64,000 bases of DNA from Engraulis encrasicolus (Eukaryota; Chordata; Actinopteri; Clupeiformes; Engraulidae): positions 9,427,177-9,491,176 of the forward strand of contig NC_085880.1 in NCBI RefSeq assembly GCF_034702125.1, written 5' to 3'. Under the pieces are notes generated by a model, which saw only the letters and a program-made list of their open reading frames with translations, was not told where the DNA came from and ran no database searches. The translations under genes and the position numbers were made by a program. Shown here in pieces: positions 53,281 to 63,925 of the stretch (positions are counted from its first letter, which is position 1; each line of letters opens with the position of its first letter).

Positions 53281-55440
53281 CTTAACGGTGTACTTTCTGT
53301 GTAACAACAGGGTAAAGAAAGACATTACATGGTATCTGATGGGTAAAAGGGGATTATTACAAAATACCATGTTATACACATATCCCAAGAATTACTATGA
53401 AACTACTGGGTATTTTCTAACCATCTAATAATCAAACTTCTCTCTGTTACCCTGCTGTTATCCCATTAATGGTATTTACTTTGTTAGGCTACCCCCTTTT
53501 TACCCTGTACCATGTAACTATTCTCTGTTACCCTGTTTTTACCCAGAAAGTACACAGTAATTAACTGTACCGTAAAGTAAAGCGTTACCTAAACCTTTGC
53601 TAGTCTGTTTCTCTCTTAATATCGGTGTCAGATTCACACAGTTCTGGGGTGCTACCATGCTTCTAAACAGACACACCAGTATGATTGAAATCTGTTTCGG
53701 TCGGGTCCCAACGTGTCTGATTTCATGTGAAATGACCCAATATCATAAAATGGCCATAATGCAGTGAGTTTCCTGTGGTGTGACTTCATTTTCCTGCGGT
53801 GTGACATGCCTCAATTTTGATGCAGGCCACATTTTCAAACAAAATGGAATAAATAAGGCCAAATTCCACGGACCACTAAGTGCTTTATTTTTTCCTTTAT
53901 TCTCAGTATGCAGGCCTTTGATAGGACTCTTTCTTTGTTCTGACCTGTACCAGTTAACACCTCAAGGAGAGGGGGTGAGGGGGCCTGGAGACAAGGGCCC
54001 TTGTGCCTATGGCAGGGGTGGGGAACCTATGTCTTGAGGGCCGTTTAGGGCCCTTGAGTCCGTTTTATCCGGCCCCCGACACAACTTAATATTATGCAGT
54101 GACGAGGTTCCTCGTCGTTAATCGAGCCCCTCAGGCCCCCTAAGTGGGGTGGCTCGATGCCCGATCCTGTTGCCGCGTTTTGGAAGAATTTCAGCCCACA
54201 CAGTGTTTCAGCAGTCGTTGTTATTGAGTTTATTGTCTTCAAAGAACTTGCTAACAGCCACCAGCGTACCAAGAGTGAAGAGTTGGCCAACCCGAGAACA
54301 GCTTGCTTCAGATGCGTGAATTATCGTTCGCAAAGTGATCTGAAGTCCAGTTGGCAAAGTGCCCACAATATAAACTTACCCTAAGGAATCCCCGAAACTA
54401 TGACGTCTTGGGGTAATTACCAGAGAGAGTTTATTTCTGTAATTACGAAAGTTCACAATGGAAGATTTCCGTCCTATCTTTTAGCATTAAAAATATGTAA
54501 CCATGTATGATACGTGGCACTGTTCCGCCTCGAGTTAGGCCTTCACCCCTGGTACGTGGCATACATTGTCATGGTGTCATGTTAACATGTGACTTGAACA
54601 TTTGCACATACCAACAACATACAATCCACAGTGAACTACATGGACCGGCACCCTACATGGACCGGCACCCGTGCAAGTATGAGCATATGTCCTATACGCG
54701 TGTGCATGTGGTCTTGTGATCCTCTCTCCCTGTATCATTGATACTAATAGTGAACTAACTATTATTCTATTAGTCCTTGATGTTTGTGGACCCACAGTGG
54801 TCAAGAAACACTAATACTCATGATTCCTTAGGTGCTGGTGCTATCTAAGGCAGATATAGCTATCTGTACCCTCTCCCCGCAGCAGCTCTTAGGCCCTGCG
54901 GTCCCCCAGGGGACCCATAGTAGTTCATGGAGGGGAGACAGCCAGTCGACAGGCCAGACAGTTGTTTGATAAACAGGTCCTATTCTAAGCATAACCGTAT
55001 ACTCTGGAATGCTGGTATGAGCACCCAGTCTGGAAAGTATCCTTAAGTTCACAACTACATAGGCGACCCAGGGCCTGCTCAAAACCACAAATGAAAGTTT
55101 CCTTTAGGCCCCTCGGAGCCACATACTCATCCAACACATATGCCTGCTTACTACTTTATTATGTTTTTTGTCTTTGAGCATCACCTAAAATCTACCACAT
55201 TAACCAACAACATTTTGAATAATGTATGAAGGATGGCATGATTGCACAAATATAAACGTTATATTAAGATATGTGAATGTGAAGAAAACTCAAGACAGTA
55301 ATATTAACTACAAGTTCAATTTCGTAACACAAATTGCGTCCTGTGGGGTGACATGTAGGCCTATGTCAATGTTTGTGAACGGGCAGCTGCAAGGTCAACT
55401 ACAAGGGTATTAAAGACCAGTCCTTGACCTAACCAGTCAG
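53281..55440. other. Duplicated spacer of the ZNF-G unit
   Basis: Blocks match the ZNF-F unit in the same order: 53281-53870 to 44660-45280, 53905-54480 to 46020-46540, 54490-54605 to 48235-48345. Between them sit elements found only in the other unit. 54610-55440 has no clear partner and no gene; the open frames there carry no motif. Confidence 0.6.
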
Positions 55441-55441
55441 T

Positions 55442-55727
55442 GAGTGCGTTCCAATATGCGACCTTGCCTCCTCCACTTGTGCTTGTCTCCTGGCCCGGGG
55501 AGAAAATGATAATGTTTCCCAGCTGTCAGCCTAGCCACAACAACTTTTGAGGGACTGTTTTTCATTCACCATCCCAATTGCAAATGAGAAGAAGGCTTTA
55601 CAATTGAGCTTTTGCAAGATATTGAAATATAATGCTATTGTCAGTGATGTCATCATGACATATTACTTCCTGGTACGAGGCCACAAGCACAAGTGGAGGA
55701 GGCAAGGTCGCATATTGGAATGCTCTC
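55442..55727. mobile_element. MITE family M3, copy 2
   Basis: GAGTGCGTTCCAATATGCG ... TATTGGAATGCTCTC with inner repeats CCTTGCCTCCTCCACTTG, flanked by the 3-bp duplication AGT (55439-55441, 55728-55730). Confidence 0.8.
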
Positions 55728-56034
55728 AGTACCTCAGTTATTGGAGAGTGCTGTGGAAGTTTAAGGTGACTATTAACCTCTTAATATGTCTTCATATTGC
55801 AATATTTCTGTCACACAATGCTTAGGTTCATTTTATGGTGTCCTGTGGTGTGACTGCTCTTATAGAAGGAAAAAAAAGTTTTTTATAAATGAAAACACAT
55901 ATTAAGATTAAACACAATATCTATTTTCTATTTTTTTTCCAATGTTTTCCATCATTTTTTTCAGGAATTGGAATAACTTTTTTTTTTTTAATTGTCTTAC
56001 GCCCCTAAACGTCAACCACCCATATATGTTGAGC

Positions 56035-56487
56035 ACTTTGCCACTCGAACTTCAGATCACTTTGCGAACGATACATCACGCATCCGAAGCAAGCTGTTCT
56101 CGCGTTGGCCAACTCTTCGCTCTTGGTACGCTGGTGCTGTTAGCGAGTTCCTTGCGGTAATAAACTCAACATCAACGACTGCTTCTACACTGTGTGGGCT
56201 GAAATTCGCAGCGGCGACGGGACTGGGCCTCAAGCCAGTTCACTCAGGGCGTCTGAGGGGCTTGATTAACGGTGAAAATCCGCTTCATTACATTTTCAAT
56301 ACAATTATGTTATATTCAGGGGACATAGAGAAGGTGGGGTCTGTTTTAAAGGTGGCTGCCTCCAATATAGGCCTAAAGTGCGGGGGGAAATCCTAGTTTG
56401 AGTTCATAGTACGGCCCTCGGAGGACTTTTACGTTCCTTGGAGGAATTTGAAGTGGCCCTTCAATTGAAAAAGGTTCCCCACCCCTG
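56035..56487. mobile_element. hAT-like element fragment, inverted copy
   Basis: Reverse-complement relative of 46134 and 54015 segments: GCGAACGATACATCACGC, GTTGGCCAACTCTTCGC, ending GGTTCCCCACCCCTG. The frame at 55992-56396 is not conserved in the other copies. Confidence 0.6.
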
Positions 56488-56714
56488 GCCTATGACCTCG
56501 TCTCTCTCTCTCAAGTCAATAAACCTTGCATTTCTGAATTCCAACTATACTCCACGGGATTTGGTCACATATTAAGTAGTGATAATCTGAAAGTAATTAG
56601 GTTACTGCTACTACATATTTAAGTCCAGATCCAATGGAGTAGTTGGAATTGTGAAATGCGAGGTTTATTGGCGAGAGAGAGAGAGAATCAAATGTGTTGA
56701 GTGTTGACTAATCC

Positions 56715-57050
56715 AGTGGTTCTTACACGTAACCTGGGGTGCGGGCACCCCCTGGGGGTGCGCCAGAGATTTCAGGGAGTGCACGGAATTTAGTTTGTAT
56801 TGAGGTTGTGACCAAAATTCCTCTTCCAAATATTATAATTAGGCCAAATCAAGACAAAATTAAAACATGTTTTGGTCCCCATGTCAAGTCATTAAAGTAT
56901 TGATTAATGTCTAAAGCAAGAATCATGGTAATTAATCAAGTAAATCATTTTTTAGTGCGTATACACAGAGGTTTGGGCTGGGGGTGCCCAGCTTCTCTTG
57001 GGCTCAGGTTAGGGGGTGCTTCAAGAAAAAAAGGTTAAGAACCACTGGAC
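56715..57050. mobile_element. Insertion directly before the ZNF-G acceptor
   Basis: CAGTGGTTCTTACACGTAAC ... GGTTAAGAACCACTG form inverted ends, 336 bp or so, inserted between GTTGACTAATC and TAATCTATGC of the host text. The ZNF-F unit (49665) reads GTTGACTAATCTATGC without it. The ends (CAGTGGTTCT/AGAACCACTG) resemble hAT MITEs. Confidence 0.75.
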
Positions 57051-57156
57051 TAATCTATGCTTTTCCCCTGTCTCTGAAGGATTGAAGAATGCCACAGTGA
57101 CAGGAAGAGAAGGCCAGACCCCAAAAAGAAACCAGTTAAACATCAATTGTGCATCA

Positions 57157-58644
57157 ATGGAGGCTCTTGAGCAGTCTGAGCACTTGGCATCGCCCCATAA
57201 TGTGAAGAAGGAAGACTGGGACAACATGGGTAGCACAGACTCCGAAGCAGAATTAGCCATGCCGGGGCCTATCAAATTAGAGTCTGATATAAGTTTTTTC
57301 TTTTCGGATCAGAACTTACACAGAAAAGGTACTGGTTGTAGTATTGGTAGTGCCGAAAATGAATATAATCATTTTGACATTAAAACTGAGATAAAGTCAG
57401 AGCTGACCATAGACGAGTATGAGCCTTCAGAACTTGCCAGATGGTTTATGGACCCCCTAGAGGACAATGCTACACCTAAAGAGGAAAGTGATGTGGTTAA
57501 TATCAGCATCAGTGATGTTCAGAAGGATGCAGAGGCCAGTATGAATAAACAGAGTCTGGAGGAAACACAGGGAGTGAAGTGTGACAGTGAAGGGCTGATA
57601 CTGACTGAACCAGAGACGTCACACCAAGATGGACGTGTTTGCCATGTCCTGAGATACAGCTCCACAGCACAAAGTCCTGCAGGAGAAGCTGATGCAACAG
57701 ACTCACTACCTGAACTCTGTTCCTCTCTCCAAGAGGAGAGTGATGAGGTCAGCCTCAGCAGCAGTGATGTTCAGGAGGATGGAGAGGACAGTGATAATAT
57801 AGAGGGTCTGGAGGAAACACAGGGAGCTAAGTGTGATGCCGAAGTGTCGATACCCAAGAAGTCACACCAAGATGGACGTGTTTGCCATGTCCTGAGATAC
57901 AGAAAACCCGATGAACCAACAGGGACACTCGCCAAAGGCTCCAGACATCTCAGCACATCTGAGAAAAGAAAACTCTATGAGAAGGGATCTTTCCCTTGCC
58001 CCACCTGTGGAAAAGTGTTCACATGGAACAGCAACTTGGCCAAGCATAAACTCCTGCACACGGGAGAGAGGCCTTATGTGTGCCGTCTGTGTGGAAAGGC
58101 GTTCTTTCGCTCGGACCACCTCAGCATACATATGAGAATCCACGACCTCGCAACAGGAGAGAAGAAGAGCGCCGCAAAGGTGCACACGTGCAGCAAGTGT
58201 GGGAAGAGCTTTTCTAGATTTGATACGCTACGAAGTCACCTGAGAAGGCACGAGGAGGAGAGGCCCTTCACCTGCGACATCTGCCACAAGAGCTTTAAAG
58301 TGCAACACGACCTCATGTGTCATCAGAGGATCCATTCAGGTCTGAAGCCACATGTGTGTAAAGTGTGTCAACAGGGTTTTGGCCGACCGGACACTTTGCG
58401 GAAACACCTACTAACGCATACTGGACAGACACCCTTCAGCTGCCCGCACTGCCGAAAGAAATATCAATCAAAATGGGGACTGACCTGTCACATGAAGAAA
58501 TGCACAGATGAGCAACCTCTTCATGTACCTGTAGACACAAAACTGAAACCCTACAGCTGTCCACACTGCCCAAAAAGATTTAGGTGGAAAAATGAACTAA
58601 AACGTCACATGGGGAAAAAAACACATTTAAGCTTAAATGAGTGA
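57157..58644 (+). CDS. ZNF-G: zinc-finger protein, intact, seven fingers
   Basis: 495 residues; acceptor CTCTGAAG at 57079; ATG at 57157 begins MEALEQSEHL. The N-terminal module is almost identical to ZNF-F through about residue 225, then has an extra KSHQDGRV block. Seven fingers start near residue 281: CPTCGKVF...HKLLH, CRLCGKAF...HMRIH, CSKCGKSF...HLRRH, CDICHKSF...HQRIH, CKVCQQGF...HLLTH, the C2HC finger CPHCRKKY...HMKKC, and CPHCPKRF...HMGKKTH with H-X5-H spacing. HTGERP, SGLKP and HTGQTP linkers. The fullest member of its subfamily. Nuclear DNA-binding role inferred; target unknown. Confidence 0.87.
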   Translation: MEALEQSEHLASPHNVKKEDWDNMGSTDSEAELAMPGPIKLESDISFFFSDQNLHRKGTGCSIGSAENEYNHFDIKTEIKSELTIDEYEPSELARWFMDPLEDNATPKEESDVVNISISDVQKDAEASMNKQSLEETQGVKCDSEGLILTEPETSHQDGRVCHVLRYSSTAQSPAGEADATDSLPELCSSLQEESDEVSLSSSDVQEDGEDSDNIEGLEETQGAKCDAEVSIPKKSHQDGRVCHVLRYRKPDEPTGTLAKGSRHLSTSEKRKLYEKGSFPCPTCGKVFTWNSNLAKHKLLHTGERPYVCRLCGKAFFRSDHLSIHMRIHDLATGEKKSAAKVHTCSKCGKSFSRFDTLRSHLRRHEEERPFTCDICHKSFKVQHDLMCHQRIHSGLKPHVCKVCQQGFGRPDTLRKHLLTHTGQTPFSCPHCRKKYQSKWGLTCHMKKCTDEQPLHVPVDTKLKPYSCPHCPKRFRWKNELKRHMGKKTHLSLNE

Positions 58645-58661
58645 TGCCATTTTGTTGTTAT

Positions 58662-58662
58662 A

Positions 58663-58731
<69 letters not shown>
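58662..58731. repeat. (AT)n microsatellite
   Basis: About 34 AT units, 20 bp after the ZNF-G stop. Confidence 0.95.
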
Positions 58732-58733
<2 letters not shown>

Positions 58734-58858
58734 AGGGGCTTTTATGCCTTTATTTGATAGGACAGTCTGAGATGGTGACAGGAAGCGAGTGGGACAGAGA
58801 GACGGGGTGGGATCGGGAAATGACCCGGGCCGGACTCGAACTGTGGGCATGCAAGCCC
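58732..58858 (-). mobile_element. SINE-like repeat tail
   Basis: GGGCTTTTATGCCTTTATTT, GACAGGAAGCGAGTGGGAC and GGGATCGGGAAATGACCC, then CCGGACTCGAACTGTGGGC, the complement of a B-box-like stretch. A widespread fish repeat type. Confidence 0.6.
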
Positions 58859-58941
58859 AAATGTGTTTGTTGTTTTTTTACCTTGAAAATGTTCAACGAT
58901 AACAACAGTAATGATGCTTACACGAATGGTTAATAATAATG

Positions 58942-59179
58942 TGAAGAGTTCAGATGCAAAACCCCCTAAGTGCCTTTTCAGAAAATAATCTTAATTCATT
59001 TTTATTTAATGCAAAGCTATCAAAATTGCATATTTTTTTATTTTATTTATGTAATATAACTATTTATATATATTATCAAGTACATGAATGTAAACCAAAC
59101 CAAAAACGGGGTTCTCTAAAAATATAGAAGTGCAGGTCTTCAGAAATGGAGTTAGGGGGTTTTGCATCTGAACTCTTCA
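58942..59179. mobile_element. MITE with 28-bp terminal repeats
   Basis: TGAAGAGTTCAGATGCAAAA at the left pairs with TTTTGCATCTGAACTCTTCA at the right, extended by CCCCCTAA/TTAGGGGG; 238 bp, AT-rich inside. I could not fix the target duplication. Confidence 0.8.
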
Positions 59180-59900
59180 TGTCCTGTCCTGTCATGAATT
59201 AAGAGGAAATTTGTATGTATCATGTAGTGTATTTACTGAGCCTCCAGCTTGAGGCAGTCCCTGAATGGTTCCGGGTGTTCCGAAGTCAATTTGTTTAGAA
59301 GCGCTCATTTGTCATACGATTTTCTAAGTCATAGTATGTTTATGCCAGCAAAGCACATCTAAGGTATCTCCAGAACATAGTAAATGTTATCCTGCAGAAA
59401 GTTGCTAATACTGTAGATAACCTGCAGGAATTACCCAGGTAAAAAAGTAGTACAGTTGAGTGTAATAGAAACACGACTTAAGTGTACTTAGCATGTTAAA
59501 AATGCACTCATACTTTTTGTGCTTAGAAAAAGTATGTTAACAATATGCTTATATGAAGTGTACTTGAAATTAGATGTAATTAAGTTGCCCTCATAGAAAG
59601 TAGTAGCCATCCCAACCATACTTAAAGTGGATTTTGAAGATGTTTGGCTAAGTGTGCTGCCTCGAAGTAATATCTCTTAAGTTTGCATTAAAATATTACT
59701 CATTGTTATATTCTGAGTTTATTGTGGTTTTGTGGTAGATTTTAGGTTATGCTCAAAGACAAAAAACATAATAACATAGTAAATAAGCATATGCGTTGTG
59801 AGATTCTGAGGCTTGGAATGGCTCGAGGAAAAACACATTTGTGGTCTCAGGCAGGCCCAAGGCTAATAGTTGGGAGAGGCCAGCTACGCAGCAGTGGTCA
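59180..59900. other. Spacer without genes
   Basis: Nothing recognised apart from decayed AT-rich text. No coding frame above noise. Confidence 0.4.
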
Positions 59901-59909
59901 CTGAGTCTG

Positions 59910-60890
59910 CCACACAGTGCACTGAGGTCTTTAGTGCATAGTTTCGTGGAAAAAATTGAGCACTATGCACTGTGCCCTTGCTGGAAGTGACGGCTGAGCA
60001 TAGCATTAGCTCGCCAAAATATCAGTTGGCCACTGTTTACAATGCACAGCGTCTGGGGCTTGTATTTCCATTTCCTTCACCCCAAAGGACAACAATCACA
60101 CATGAAATACTATGGTTGGCATGAAAAGGTTGGTGTCCCATCAACATTACTTACAGAATTAGGAGACTGTTGACCAAACTCTTCTATTGAACTGACTGCC
60201 TCATTTCCTCCGTGTCATTGTCAACATGGCCGCCGTTTAGTGCGTGCAGTGTCCATGAGTGCATCTTAATATGTGACCTTGCCTCCTCCACTTGCCTCCT
60301 CCACTCGCTTCTCGTCATGATGACATCACTGACAACAGCATTATATTTCAATATCTTGCAAAAGCTCAATTGTAGAATCTATTTTCTCATTTGCAATTGG
60401 GATGGTGAATGAAAATCAGTCCCTCAAAAGTTGTTGTGGCTAGGCTGACAGCTGGGAAACTTTATCGTTTTCTCCACGGAGGAGGGGCCAGGAGGCGGGA
60501 CGAGGAGACAAGCGCAAGTAGAGGAGGCAAGGTCGCATATTAAGACGCACTCCATCATTCAAGCACTGCATTTTCCGCCATTGTTAGGAGATCATCCTGG
60601 CACTTTCAGTGCACTGCCTCAACTGAAATTTTCAGTGAGAGCGCCCTAGGCACTGAAAAACAGTGCCCGAAGTGCACAAGTGCGTGATTTGAGACGCAGT
60701 CTGTGTCTCAAATGCTGCACTTGTGCACTTCAGGCACTGTTTTTCAGTGCCTAGGGCGCTCTCACTGAAAATTTCAGTTGAGGCACAGTGCATAGTGCTC
60801 AAATTTTTCCACAACACTATGCTCTAAAGACCTCAGTGCACTGTGTACACTGTGCACTGACTGTCAGTGCACTGACTGTCAGTGCACTGA
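59910..60890. repeat. Complex inverted repeat built from CAGTGCACTG words
   Basis: The inner palindrome, about 60618-60783, has arms of about 75 bp (GAGCGCCCTAGGCACTG / CAGTGCCTAGGGCGCTC). The outer parts GTGCATAGTTTCGTGGAAAA (59935) and TTTTCCACAACACTATGC (60806) pair too, with the M3 MITE at 60257 in between. Probably an element with an insertion inside. Confidence 0.65.
60257..60552. mobile_element. MITE family M3, copy 3
   Basis: GAGTGCATCTTAATATG ... CATATTAAGACGCACTC, flanked by the 3-bp duplication CAT (60254-60256, 60553-60555). Confidence 0.85.
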
Positions 60891-60926
60891 CAAAAGTGCG
60901 CCATTTGAGACACAGCCACAGCCTGT

Positions 60927-61208
60927 GAGTGCATCCTAATATGCGACCTTGCCTCCTCCACTTGCCTCTCGTCATGATGACATCACTGACAACAGCATTA
61001 TATTTCAATATCTTGCAAAAGCTCAATTGTAGAGTCTTTTTCTCATTTGCAATTGGGATGGTGAATGAAAAACAGTCCCTCAAAAGTTGTTGTGGCTAGG
61101 CTGACAGCTGGGAAACTTTATCGTTTTCTCCACGGAGGAGGGGCCAGGAGGCGGGGCGAGGAGACAAGCGCAAGTGGAGGAGGCAAGGTCGCATATTAAG
61201 ACGCACTC
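60927..61208. mobile_element. MITE family M3, copy 4
   Basis: GAGTGCATCCTAATATG ... CATATTAAGACGCACTC, flanked by TGT (60924-60926, 61209-61211). Very like copy 3, in the same orientation. Confidence 0.85.
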
Positions 61209-61211
61209 TGT

Positions 61212-62765
61212 GAGTCAGTGAGACAGCATGGATGGCTGTGAGACTGAGAGGCAGTGTGACTGTTGAAACCAATATGGACCCTTCTCGTTGAAACAGACTA
61301 CCACCTTGTGGCCAAGAATGGAAGCAGGAATGGAGGTCCATTGGACTCGGTGCAGGCCAGATCCGTGACAGGCTAGAGCCTTGCTATGCTATTGCCTTGT
61401 TGTTCTGGTGTTTGGCATATCTCCAACTTGTCTGGTGAGCTAATAAACTGTCAACAGCAACTATTTCTCTGAGTGGGCTGAATTACTTCCAAACGCGGCA
61501 ACACGACTTGGGCTCGGCCGGGTTCCATCCCTCAGGCCACCTGAGGGACTCAAGTAGCGAAGAAAATCTTCCCAAGATCTTGACGATAGGCAGTGAATGC
61601 AGTATTTTGTAGTCAAAATACTGCATTCACTCTGCCTGAATTCTGCAGCAAGGGTGATGTGTGAAAAATGCACACATTTTCCAGATAAAGGTGCTTTTTG
61701 AAACATTTTGAAACAAAACGCTTCAATTTGAGGAAATAGTTGGGGGTGATAGCTGATAGACATTAGCCTTTTTTGCTTATCCTTCTTTGAAAGGATTCCA
61801 TTTCACTGATCTTCAAGGACCTTGTTTAACTTTTTTCACATCAGATTAATTTTGTCCTTTAGAAATGTATGTTAGTAGGCCTAAGCATTGTCATCACATA
61901 TTTTCATCATAGACATCTATGGTGAAAACATAGGCCTACTGCAGAGCTAGACCTACCAAAAACGATTAGGCCTATGTATGCAATTTTTTAACCGTTTAAC
62001 CTGCAGCCAGGGTTTTGACATGGTCCAGAAGAAATAAACGTATTGCTCTTTCATTGCACCGACTCTAATCTAATGTTTTCTAAGCTCTGAATGGCTCTGT
62101 ACCAAAATACATTTGTGACATTCTTCAGCCTTACCATCCTTCTGGATCCCTCAGATACCAGGACAGGAATCTTTTAGTTAAACTGGTAATTGAAGCAAAA
62201 GGTAGTGAGGCAGCCTTTGTGCAGGGCAAATTGAAATCGGAAGTCCCTGAGAAAAAAAAAAAAAGCGCTCTGAATAACTTGAATGTTTTAGGCTTTTATT
62301 GCTCATACCGGTATGTCGTAAAATATGAGAATACAGAGGATTTTTCGTCTAGTGTGTGCATTGCCTAGTTTAAAAGTATAGCCAAATTATAGCAATGCAT
62401 GTCTATGGGAGCAAACAAAACATCATCAAATGTACTTACAAACTACTTTAAAATGAATGTAAAATTCACCAAAGCGCAAAACAAGCTGCAGGTCTGTTTA
62501 GTAGAACTGCATACACTGTCCTGAGGACATAATGTAGGCTATTGTGTTAAATGTTTCGCATGACTGTAAAGCTGAATTTTTGATGGGAATTATCACCAAT
62601 GTGTTTTTTTTGCCAGTTTAGATTTATTGAGTGAGGTTTTACTAGCCTATCATTCTACCACACAACTCTGCTAGTTGTCATCTGTTACAATACTCATTGT
62701 TTAGTCTTTTTTGTTGGAAGTTGTTTTTGTTGTTTATCTTCTAATGTATGCTGGCCATTCTCAAA
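61212..62765. other. Spacer without genes
   Basis: No gene or clear repeat. A palindrome TGCAGTATTTTG/CAAAATACTGCA lies near 61598-61625. An A13 run lies at 62250. Several TAGGCCTA octamers lie near 61875-61975. Confidence 0.4.
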
Positions 62766-62975
62766 TTTGATGGATGTATGACTGCAGATGTAGGCCTATG
62801 GGCATAGTGTGAGGACATCAAAGGGTGTGTAAAAGAAATCATGAGGCAGAGGTCTCTGAAACACTCAAAATGGGGACTGACATGTCAAATGAAAAAAAAA
62901 ATACACAGATTAACAACCTCTTCATGTAGACACAGGACGGAAACCCCACAACTGTCCAAAGAAATAAAAGGAACT
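62766..62975 (+). pseudogene. 3' relic of a further zinc-finger gene
   Basis: GATGGATGTATGACTGCAG and GTGTGAGGACATCAAAG match 51535-51590. Then GGGGACTGACATGTCAAATG, AGATTAACAACCTCTTCATG and ACAGGACGGAAACCCCAC match the last fingers and tail of ZNF-F. It marks the end of one duplication unit and the start of the next. Confidence 0.65.
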
Positions 62976-63319
62976 AACAAAAAAAAGTTCCATGACGAAA
63001 GCACTCATAGGCCTACATAGTGTAACAGTGCTGTGCCTGTTACTTCCTGATGTGGGCATTCTGGGATTGGGATGTTGTTTTACTGTTTATGTCTTTAAAA
63101 TGTGTCAGGGGATATTAAATATACAGAGGATGTTATTGTGTACATGTTTGCATCTTTAATGTTGAGATGTACGAGTTATTTCGTGTTTGTGCTTAAGTTG
63201 CCACCTTGTTGTGAGAACTGGGTCAGGAATACCTGAGGCCACATTGTCTGAATACTTACCACCAGCATCAAATTCTAAGTATTCATTATGACTGGAAAAA
63301 TTGCACTTCTTTCTTTTGA

Positions 63320-63480
63320 GACATTTTTTATTATTTCAATGTGATGTGTGGCTCAATAGGCCTACATAGACATGTGTAGAGTATGGATCAAAGTAAGAAA
63401 AAATGCAGTTTGCATTTTGTTATAGCAAGCACACATTTACACGACAACCCCAATGTTTTTGGCTGAAGACTAATGATTTA
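63320..63480. other. Third copy of the unit spacer, with empty site
   Basis: TTATTTCAATGTGATGTGTG, then CATAGACATG, GTATGGATCAAAG, CACGACAACCCCAATG and GTTTTTGGCTGAAGAC match 43868-43895 joined to 45728-45850. It lacks both the CAGAGGTGG element and the ATAGACAT MITE found in the ZNF-F unit. Confidence 0.75.
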
Positions 63481-63751
63481 TGGTGCATAGGACTATCATC
63501 CACTTCATCATGGGGTGGTTGCTGAATGTAGCATCCTACCATCAAGTGGCTGCTTGAACATCCCTCCCTGTTCAGAATGTCCTGCACCATACTTTTCCCA
63601 GAATAAAATCAGATGTGTTAAGAGCACAGCAGACAAATTATATGATTGGGACTTTTATCCCCTTAACATTTTGAGGGAGGAAACCAACGCACACCAGAGG
63701 TTTCGAGGTGCAGGTAGCGGGTGCAGGATCAATTTGGTAACATTACCACAA

Positions 63752-63865
<114 letters not shown>

Positions 63866-63925
63866 GATAATGAGAAGAATGATCAACTGTGTTGACTAAT
63901 CTATGCTTTTCCCCTGTCTCTGAAG

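Noticed and set aside
55992..56396. 134-codon frame, possible transposase
   Set aside because: Inverted copy of a repeat also at 46134 and 54015; the frame is not kept in those and no transposase motif is visible.
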